Shown: positions 30,999-36,015 of the stretch, in pieces | Position numbering within the stretch: the stretch's first letter is position 1 | How the letters are laid out: each line of letters opens with the position of its first letter | DNA from: Planctomycetaceae bacterium | GTDB taxonomy: Bacteria; Planctomycetota; Planctomycetia; Planctomycetales; Planctomycetaceae | Direction of reading: 5' to 3' | Assembly: GCA_021732415.1 (NCBI GenBank) | Contig: JAKFVC010000207.1 | Location: 1-36,015, forward strand | DNA: 36,015 bases | The notes under the pieces: generated by a model | Seen by the model: only the letters and a program-made list of their open reading frames with translations | Told to the model about the DNA's origin: nothing | The model's database searches: none | Position numbers and translations under genes: made by a program

Positions 30999-31574
30999 TC
31001 AGGCGGTAATCAAGAACACTCCCAGAATCGCCAACCAGATTATCCCCAGAGCGTGCCAGAACCAGGCACAGACCTGGACTCCCCAGAAGTATTCATGGTC
31101 GTAGCGGGCGGCAAAACCTTTGACGGTCACATAAGACAAGAACATCAAAGCCACCGTAAAGTGCAGTCCGTGCAACGCGGCCAGCATCACCATGAACGCA
31201 TTCACGCCGGTCGATGCATCATCCGGACGTTGCTGCTGGATCAAACACCACAGGCCGAAACTTTGAATCCCGACGAAGAGCGTGCCGGAACCCAGCGCCA
31301 CTAGAAGGGCTCGACGAAAGCCGACGGCTTTTTCGATCCGTACCGCCTGTAATGCTCGGTGCAGGGCCAGACTGCCGACCAGCAGTAATACCGTACTGAC
31401 GCAAAACGCAGGCGGAAAATGTCCCCAGGTTGAGGGGGCGCGCCCGGCAGTCAGCAGGACCAGCAACCGAGCCACCCCGCACCCGATCGCGAACACCGAC
31501 AGCGTCAGCCAGAAGAAACGCCGGGCAAACGTACTGGGTTCTCGGTCGTAACGCTCAATGGGGCTGGTTGTCAT
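30999..31574 (-). CDS. Cytochrome c oxidase subunit III-like membrane protein
   Basis: 191 residues with five predicted membrane helices (about 20-42, 56-72, 88-112, 124-152, 163-189), the short form of heme-copper oxidase subunit III as in quinol oxidases and NorE. Family motifs include GHFPPAFCVSTVLLLVGS, a helix with GIQSFGLW, LAALHGLHFTVALMFLSYV, and the C-terminal WFWHALGIIWLAILGVFL. Subunit III does not carry redox centres; it supports the catalytic subunit. No subunit I, II or IV gene is nearby, which is unusual because these genes are normally clustered. It may be an orphan paralogue or a NorE-like accessory. The ATG at 31574 is the natural start. Confidence 0.85.
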   Translation of the reverse strand: MTTSPIERYDREPSTFARRFFWLTLSVFAIGCGVARLLVLLTAGRAPSTWGHFPPAFCVSTVLLLVGSLALHRALQAVRIEKAVGFRRALLVALGSGTLFVGIQSFGLWCLIQQQRPDDASTGVNAFMVMLAALHGLHFTVALMFLSYVTVKGFAARYDHEYFWGVQVCAWFWHALGIIWLAILGVFLITA

Positions 31575-31669
31575 CGCGAAGGATCAAAGCGGGAGACAAA
31601 ATGGGTTGTCTCCATCGTAATGATCTACTCAGCGGTAATCGAGACGACAATCCCACACAGGAAACCGCT

Positions 31670-32257
31670 TCAACCGGGCGGCGTCTGCGGCTGCACGGCA
31701 GCCAATCGCTGTTGAATCTGCTGCAACATGCGATCTTCCAACGCTTGATCGTGCCCGAGTGCAATCCACCCCTGGGGCGCGGCATCACCAACAACCAGCG
31801 TCAAGTCGCGTTGCAGGGGGCGGTTTTCCTGGAAGGTCGAATTGCCCGCCGACTTATCCGGCGTGGTCAGGACATCCTCTTGCTCTTTGTAAATCTCGAT
31901 GCTGACGAGATATCCCCCCTGGGCCGGCGTCACATTCACAAATCCGCGACGCCGAATCGATTGCAGAGTCCCTTCCAGGCGATTATTCAGGCCCACGGAA
32001 TCTTTGTGCCACGGTTCCAGGAGACTGGCGGCGACCAGCGGTTTGGTCTCGATGACACCGTCCAGGCGGTTTTCGCGAGCGATCTCAAAGTAGTCGTGAA
32101 CGACGTCGACGATCCGTTCCCAGACAACTTCCTGATCCTCATTCGGAACGAAGACGGAGTTCACAGTCTGTGCGGCCGCGGGAGCCGGTGCCCGTCCGCG
32201 CATGCCGATGCACCCGGTGCCCAGCACCAGTCCCATCACGCACAGCAATGACGCCAC
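31670..32257 (-). CDS. Lipoprotein of unknown function
   Basis: 195 residues from a GTG at 32257; no earlier in-frame start is available. The signal ends in a lipobox LGTGC (Cys16). The mature protein is predicted to be mixed alpha/beta, beginning with VWERIVDVVHDYFEIARENR, then IETKPLVAASLLEPWHKDSV, an RRRGFVNVTPAQGGYLVSIEIYKEQED strand region, and an amphipathic C-terminal helix (LEDRMLQQIQQRLAAVQ). This resembles planctomycete lipoproteins that have no assigned function. It lies upstream of the oxidase subunit III-like gene on the same strand with a 95-base gap, so the two could be cotranscribed. Function unknown. Confidence 0.7.
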   Translation of the reverse strand: MASLLCVMGLVLGTGCIGMRGRAPAPAAAQTVNSVFVPNEDQEVVWERIVDVVHDYFEIARENRLDGVIETKPLVAASLLEPWHKDSVGLNNRLEGTLQSIRRRGFVNVTPAQGGYLVSIEIYKEQEDVLTTPDKSAGNSTFQENRPLQRDLTLVVGDAAPQGWIALGHDQALEDRMLQQIQQRLAAVQPQTPPG

Positions 32258-32393
32258 GTATCTGATAACAAGCCCCTTCGAAAGACCTCCGCCAATCGCG
32301 GCGTAGTGTCACATGGCCCGGAAATTCGGGCAAGAGCAAGTCGAGCCGGGATTTTCGCTGCGGCCGTGCTTGGTGAATCAGCCGACGGGAAAT

Positions 32394-32467
32394 TTCACCA
32401 CGGAGACACGGAGAGCACGGAGACCAGATTTGAGATTTCTCCGTGTTCTCCGTGTCTCCGTGGTGAA
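32394..32467. repeat. 30-bp hairpin, ACGGAGACACGGAGA type
   Basis: Arms 32394-32423 and 32438-32467 are reverse complements with one mismatch in 30 (core CACCACGGAGACACGGAGA) around a 14-base loop. The loop length and the style match the 29-bp hairpin at 3905-3976. It lies beyond the stop of the membrane-protein gene (32540). Confidence 0.88.
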
Positions 32468-32539
32468 TCTGATCACTTGATTTGGAGTAGGTATTGGATT
32501 CATCAAACACCGCCCAAAGCCTGGCCGTGCCTTGGCGAA

Positions 32540-32965
32540 CTACGGCTGCTTGTTCTGGCGCAGCTCAACAATGCTCTGTTCCAGTTGCCGCTGGTGCTCT
32601 TGCAGTCGAGCCAGAGTCATTCTTTGCACCACTTGCGCCGACAGAAAGTCGGCACACGCGAGAATGATGATCCAGACGGCCAACACCAGCATGACGGTCA
32701 CATAGAGGAAAAATGGTCCCGGTTGGCGCCAATTCCAATTCACCAGATGTTCGTTACTGGCATTGAGCATCAACCCCAGGATCACCGTCAACGCCGAGGA
32801 CTGCATGCGAAGCCGGTAGCGCCGATGCAGAAAACGCCGCTCGCCGACTTCCATCTGGGGATCGGCCTGCTGTTGATTCCATTGCGACCGATGCCGCCAC
32901 ATCATCAACACGCCGAACAGGCTGACGGCCGCGGCAAACGCATGCAAAATGACGAATTCCAGCAC
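32540..32965 (-). CDS. Small membrane protein with C-terminal coiled coil
   Basis: 141 residues from a GTG at 32965. Predicted membrane helices are at about 1-23 (LHAFAAAVSLFGVLMMW), a weaker one at 55-70, and 84-106 (FFLYVTVMLVLAVWIIILACA). The segment between the first two is strongly basic (RRFLHRRYRLR), so it should be cytosolic. A heptad-like C-terminal helix (LARLQEHQRQLEQSIVELRQ) could mediate oligomerisation. No family is recognised and no neighbour gives a clue beyond the same-strand lipoprotein and oxidase subunit genes. The start is the least certain point because no good ribosome binding site is seen. Confidence 0.65.
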   Translation of the reverse strand: MLEFVILHAFAAAVSLFGVLMMWRHRSQWNQQQADPQMEVGERRFLHRRYRLRMQSSALTVILGLMLNASNEHLVNWNWRQPGPFFLYVTVMLVLAVWIIILACADFLSAQVVQRMTLARLQEHQRQLEQSIVELRQNKQP

Positions 32966-33346
32966 AATCAGGCAGCCTCACAAGGGCAATGGATGAAATT
33001 GGTGAGGAGATTATACCAGAAGAGGGGATCCTCGCGCCAGATTGTGGGCATTCAGTCGCGGCCCAGAGGCGCAGCCGCTGTTTGGTGGGGCATTTCGAAA
33101 CCGCCCCCGTTGGGCTTGTCCCAAACGGAGCGCTGACTGGTCAGCTACCCAGCAGCGAGTTCTGCAGAATTCTCAACCTTTACGTCTCCGATGCCCCCTG
33201 CCGCCATTCAGTCGCAACTGTGACAACAATTCGCTCACGGCGGCAGGGGGCATCGGAGACTACACGTTGAGCGTCAAGAACGTTTTTCTTTGGTAGCGGG
33301 CCAGTCACCGCTCCGTTGGGACAAGCCCAACGGGGGCGACGATGAC
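32966..33346. other. Intergenic region filled by a nested palindrome
   Basis: About 380 bases without a gene between the membrane-protein start and the acyl-carrier-protein stop. Nearly all of the part from 33102 to 33338 is a two-layer inverted repeat. Confidence 0.55.
33102..33338. repeat. Nested palindrome beyond the acyl carrier protein gene
   Basis: Outer arms 33102-33140 and 33301-33338 are reverse complements apart from one inserted base and one or two mismatches (core CCCCCGTTGGGCTTGTCCCA). Inner arms 33184-33205 and 33239-33260 are a perfect 22-base pair (core TCTCCGATGCCCCCTGCCGC). The right arm ends nine bases from the carrier-protein stop codon at 33347. Confidence 0.9.
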
Positions 33347-33613
33347 TCAAGCCGCGCGGAACCCCGAATCCCGCTGCAATTTGATCGTGACCAGATTCAG
33401 CAAATCGCCGAACGTCTGAACCTGATTGAGTTCGGCCAGGCTGAGGCGAATACGGAATTGACGTTCGACCTGCATGATCAGGCTCACGACGTCGACCGAA
33501 TCCAGCCCCAGATCGGCGATCAATGCGACATCTTCACCCAGGACATCCAACGAGGCTCCCGTGTCTTCGTTGTACAAATCACGTAGAGCTTCGCTTAAGA
33601 CCGCTCGGTCCAT
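33347..33613 (-). CDS. Acyl carrier protein
   Basis: An 88-residue phosphopantetheine-binding carrier protein. The attachment serine is Ser39 in DLGLDSVDVVSL, and the flanking helices (DVALIADLG, VVSLIMQVERQFRI, FGDLLNLV) give the ACP four-helix pattern. The ATG at 33613 has a very strong ribosome binding site, GGAGG eight bases upstream; an open frame that continues upstream to 33736 is not needed. It is not in the usual fabD-fabG-acpP-fabF setting, and no housekeeping fatty-acid gene is adjacent. Its divergent neighbours encode a secreted DUF3108/DUF6134-like protein and a ketoacyl-synthase-like protein, which suggests a specialised acyl or polyketide pathway. The acyl substrate is unknown. 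Confidence 0.92.
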   Translation of the reverse strand: MDRAVLSEALRDLYNEDTGASLDVLGEDVALIADLGLDSVDVVSLIMQVERQFRIRLSLAELNQVQTFGDLLNLVTIKLQRDSGFRAA

Positions 33614-33617
33614 GATT

Positions 33618-33630
33618 GTTCCCTCCTTGG
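33618..33630 (-). promoter_or_regulatory. Strong ribosome binding site of the ACP gene
   Basis: On the minus strand CCAAGGAGGGAAC precedes the ACP ATG, with GGAGG eight bases away. It decides the start and is much stronger than at most genes in the window. The identical 13-mer precedes the divergent gene at 34212. Confidence 0.85.
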
Positions 33631-34197
33631 TGGAAATCCCCAGCAGCCGATCCTTGGCCGCCGCCTGCGGCACGGATCTGACCAATTCTCCGCAGTCTCT
33701 GCAAGAGAGAAGCCGGCCATTCTTGTACGTATTCATGTTTCGCGCTCAGATCCGGCACTTGATCGTACTTGCTTTGAGCAGTGTCACATTTTGGTTTGAG
33801 AGCATGAGGGTGCCACAGTAATGGAGTCGGCATGCCGGACGAATTCGATCGGACTCTCATACCCTCATACTCTGGTACTCTCACACTTTCGATCCGCGCA
33901 ATCGTCCTGTTAAAACGCCGTAGCCACCGAAAAGGGCTCCCTACGCTGCCTGCCAAATGGCAGATGGGTCGATCTGGAAAATCTGCAAATCATCGACGCC
34001 TGGTTTCCCAATTCGGCCCAAATCACACAAATTCCATGATGTCTATAAGTCGGTTTTCAGCTTTTGCGATTGGCGCCGCATCGAAGTTCGTTAAAGTGCG
34101 GCTATAACCTCTATAAATCGTCGGGAATTAGGCGCTGAATAGAGGACGATTTGAATACTGGCCAGCGGGAATCTTTGGGCCAAACCAAGTCTGTGTT

Positions 34198-34210
34198 CCA
34201 AGGAGGGAAC
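34198..34210 (+). promoter_or_regulatory. Strong ribosome binding site, same 13-mer as the ACP gene
   Basis: CCAAGGAGGGAAC ends one base before the ATG at 34212. It is identical to the segment before the divergent ACP gene, although here the GGAGG-to-ATG spacing is shorter by four bases or so. Confidence 0.8.
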
Positions 34211-34211
34211 C

Positions 34212-34964
34212 ATGCTGCGTCATCGCATGGCTGGTTGGCTGTGTGCATCTATCTTCGCGCTGCTCAGCGGCAGCGCGCTACAAGCAGCCGAGCCCTCACG
34301 CCCAGAATCTTCACGTCCCGTGCAACAGCAAGTCCGCGAATTCGACATCATCGTCGATGGCTCGCGAGTAGGCACCAGCCGGCTGGAGATTGCCGAACAT
34401 TCCGACGGACGCACCGTCGCCACAACTGACGCTCAGATCAGCATTAACGTGTTCTTTTTCACGTACGTCCATCGCTATCAAGGTTCTGAATCCTGGCAAG
34501 CCGGCCAACCGCGCAAGCTGGACGGACTGACGCATGCCGGGTCTGATCGGCGGGCCGTCCGCGCGGTCCTCGAAGCCACACGCACGGAAGTCTCCGTCGA
34601 TGAACATCCCCAACCCGCTGGACCGGCAGTGCATCTGACGACCAGCTATTGGTACTGGCCAGCGGCCCTCGACAAACTGAAAGCCATCTCGTTGCTCGAT
34701 GTGGACAGCGGAGCAACGATCAAGGCCGAGTGCGAACGGATCGGCGAAGAAGCGGTCGTTGTTGGCACGCGGACGATCAACTGCACGCATTATCGATTGA
34801 AGGGACCTTCCGAAACTGACCTGTGGTTCGACGCGGACCGTCAACTCGTCAGCCGGAAGAGCGTAGAAGTGGGGCACCGCACGGAGTTGCGTTTACAGAG
34901 TATCAAACGAATCGAAATCGCCCAGCCGGCCACGGCGGGCAAGCCAGCGGCACCCAAACTTTAG
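34212..34964 (+). CDS. Secreted DUF3108/DUF6134-like protein
   Basis: 250 residues with a signal peptide (LCASIFALLSGSALQA, cleavage before about residue 26). The mature part starts REFDIIVDGSRVGTSRLEI and continues through TTDAQISINVFFFTYVHRYQGSESW, TSYWYWPAALDKLKAISLLDVDSG, and DLWFDADRQLVSRKSVEVGHRTELRL. This long antiparallel beta pattern resembles DUF3108/DUF6134 proteins, which are related in style to LolA/LolB-like lipid-binding folds. An outer-membrane or periplasmic role in handling the product of the adjacent acyl pathway is inference. The ATG at 34212 has the strong ribosome binding site noted above. It is followed 68 bases later by the ketoacyl-synthase-like gene on the same strand. 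Confidence 0.78.
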   Translation: MLRHRMAGWLCASIFALLSGSALQAAEPSRPESSRPVQQQVREFDIIVDGSRVGTSRLEIAEHSDGRTVATTDAQISINVFFFTYVHRYQGSESWQAGQPRKLDGLTHAGSDRRAVRAVLEATRTEVSVDEHPQPAGPAVHLTTSYWYWPAALDKLKAISLLDVDSGATIKAECERIGEEAVVVGTRTINCTHYRLKGPSETDLWFDADRQLVSRKSVEVGHRTELRLQSIKRIEIAQPATAGKPAAPKL

Positions 34965-35032
34965 CCTGGGGGCTGGGCTCTGAATCGCAGTTCATTACGT
35001 CGATCATCAACCACCTCACCCGAGGAATTTCC

Positions 35033-35935
35033 GTGGCCCAGTGCTTCAACCCATCGCCTGACGCAAGAAAACACCTCAGCTTCCGCTGCGAGCTGGCAGC
35101 GTGGACTGTGGTGCGTTTGGGGCTACCCGAATTAGCGGCGCTGCGCCAGGAACCGGGGACCAGATTCCCCCCGCAAGTGACGCCACACTTCCTCAAAAAC
35201 AGTGACGACCAGACGATTACCTCGCTAGCGGCGGTGCATGAAACCATCCGCTCGATGGATCGTTCGCCGCAGGATTTCCGCGAATGGGGAGTCGTATCGG
35301 CCTCGCGCTTCGTGGGCCGAGGGGCCTTCGCCGCGACCCTGCACAAGTACGGCAACGACGGTCCGTGGGGAGTCTCGGTGCAAGTTGTACCGCATAATCT
35401 GTTGCACTCCGTCTCCAGCACAATCAGTTTATCACTACCTTGCCAAGGACCATGCCTGGGAGCAGGCGGAGGTCCACAGGGCGAAGTCGATGCTCTCCTC
35501 GCGGCAGCCAATTTGCTGGCCGATCCATCGCGTCCTGGAGTTTGGGTCACCTGGAGTTATTGGGATCCAGAGCTGCAAATTGACGCCAGGGGCAAGCCGA
35601 CCTCCGAATCCCATTGCATTGCGACAGTCCTGGCGCTGCAGCCACTCCGCGAGAAAAATCCGCGAGCAGAATTCGAAATTCGGGCCTCCAGGGATCCTCA
35701 ACTTCGAACGACGACGAACGAGGAATCCCAATCCCCATTGAAGACGCTCGCCAGCGTCTTGCTCGATGTCACCCGCCTGCGCCCCAAGGCGTTCGACGTC
35801 GTCTGCCAGCTCAAGGGGGGATTGGAATTGGAAATGACCTGGCGCACGCCAGTCAGCGAAGCACTTGAAACCCCCGTGATCAGCTCGGTTCCCATTGAAG
35901 CCCGACAGCCGTTGGCATTGGCCAGGGCGGGGTAG
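35033..35935 (+). CDS. Ketoacyl-synthase-like protein without the catalytic cysteine
   Basis: 300 residues. The GTG at 35033 is chosen because GAGGA lies six bases upstream; an open frame reaching back to 34823 would overlap the preceding gene. The protein resembles the N-terminal-like ketoacyl synthase domain (PF13723 type, found in aryl-polyene and related clusters): EWGVVSASRFVGRGAFAATLH, SVQVVPHNLLHSVSSTISLSL, then GPCLGAGGGPQGEVDALLAAANLLAD. In condensing synthases the last stretch reads GP..T.STACA, with Cys as nucleophile; here the aligned position is Pro or Gly, so condensation is not expected. It may be a chain-length-factor-like or structural partner. The C-terminal third is unlike the family. 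With the ACP it marks the edge of a cluster continuing to the right. Confidence 0.78.
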   Translation: MAQCFNPSPDARKHLSFRCELAAWTVVRLGLPELAALRQEPGTRFPPQVTPHFLKNSDDQTITSLAAVHETIRSMDRSPQDFREWGVVSASRFVGRGAFAATLHKYGNDGPWGVSVQVVPHNLLHSVSSTISLSLPCQGPCLGAGGGPQGEVDALLAAANLLADPSRPGVWVTWSYWDPELQIDARGKPTSESHCIATVLALQPLREKNPRAEFEIRASRDPQLRTTTNEESQSPLKTLASVLLDVTRLRPKAFDVVCQLKGGLELEMTWRTPVSEALETPVISSVPIEARQPLALARAG

Positions 35936-35977
35936 GGCGAGTAAGCATTCTAATGAAGGAAGCGCAGCGACAATTTC

Positions 35978-36015
35978 TCCCCTCGCCCTGGTACCCCGGG
36001 GAGAGGGGTTGGGGG
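35978..36015. repeat. Palindrome cut by the window edge
   Basis: CCCCTCGCCCTGGTACCCCG followed by GGGAGAGGGG forms a hairpin just after the ketoacyl-synthase-like stop. The region 35936-35977 shows nothing else. Words of this kind are widespread in bacterial intergenic DNA; the full extent is outside the window. Confidence 0.65.

Larger units (their letters stand above)
33614..34211. other. Divergent intergenic region of the acyl-carrier cluster
   Basis: 598 bases with no supported gene, containing the control region of both divergent genes. At each end sits the same 13-base ribosome-binding segment CCAAGGAGGGAAC. A degenerate GAGGGTGCCAC/TACTCTGGTACTCTC inverted repeat lies at about 33805-33890. 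AT-rich GCTATAACCTCTATAAATC near 34100 could contain a -10 element for the rightward gene, but no good -35 was seen. Confidence 0.5.

Noticed and set aside
521-33338. CRISPR arrays
   Set aside because: The repeats are inverted pairs with unequal contents and not regularly spaced direct repeats; no cas gene was seen.
33614-33736. N-terminal extension of the acyl carrier protein with SCRDCGE
   Set aside because: The strong ribosome binding site at 33618-33630 places the start at 33613, and the extension is not part of the carrier-protein fold.
34823-35032. N-terminal extension of the ketoacyl-synthase-like protein
   Set aside because: It overlaps the end of the preceding gene by about 140 bases, is Arg/Gly/Pro-rich without similarity to the fold, and a GTG at 35033 with GAGGA upstream gives a natural start.

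Overview
The window looks like a planctomycete chromosome (Planctomycetota, probably Planctomycetales). The indications are a secreted protein with an LEERALLG-type N-terminus, a giant multiheme cytochrome fused to an LVIVD propeller, a basic-secretory-protein metallopeptidase, a class-B-like fused PutA, very few strong Shine-Dalgarno sites, loosely packed single-gene units, and an unusually dense set of long inverted repeats between genes. The genus cannot be fixed from the sequence alone. No tRNA, rRNA, CRISPR array, transposase or phage gene was seen.

Layout, left to right. 1-3847 (minus): a truncated membrane-anchored protein, a TolC-type outer-membrane efflux lipoprotein and a secreted basic-secretory-protein-like zinc peptidase. 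4062-7094 (minus): bifunctional proline dehydrogenase/P5C dehydrogenase (putA). 7575-17283: a haem-linked block made of a secreted cytochrome with nine CXXCH sites plus one CX4CH site and an LVIVD propeller, an outer-membrane beta-barrel-like protein upstream of it on the same strand, and, divergently, a secreted protein with two GlcG/HbpS-like haem-binding domains. 17507-22545 (plus): a small secreted protein, a PabA/TrpG glutamine amidotransferase, a thioredoxin-YHS protein, MogA, and a BaiN/HI0933-type flavoprotein. 22717-26631 (minus): an NtrC-like response regulator with a degenerate sigma-54 contact loop, ArgJ, and a CitG/MdcB-like protein. 26924-30166 (plus): an HlyD-type adaptor, a PQQ-like beta-propeller and TadA. 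30242-32965 (minus): two lipoproteins, an orphan cytochrome oxidase subunit III-like protein and a small membrane protein. 33347-35935: an acyl carrier protein, divergent from a DUF3108/DUF6134-like secreted protein followed by a ketoacyl-synthase-like protein that lacks the catalytic cysteine. This last group looks like the edge of a fatty-acid or polyketide-type cluster that continues to the right.

Two things connect the window. First, the cytochrome, barrel and HbpS-like genes could form a cell-surface electron-transfer or haem-handling system of porin-cytochrome type (inference from architecture). Second, most genes are followed by a long, often nested palindrome drawn from a limited set of recurring sequence modules. 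The same modules recur at loci kilobases apart and often abut stop codons, so they probably act as transcription terminators or RNA-stability elements, although no target-site duplications were found that would show recent transposition.
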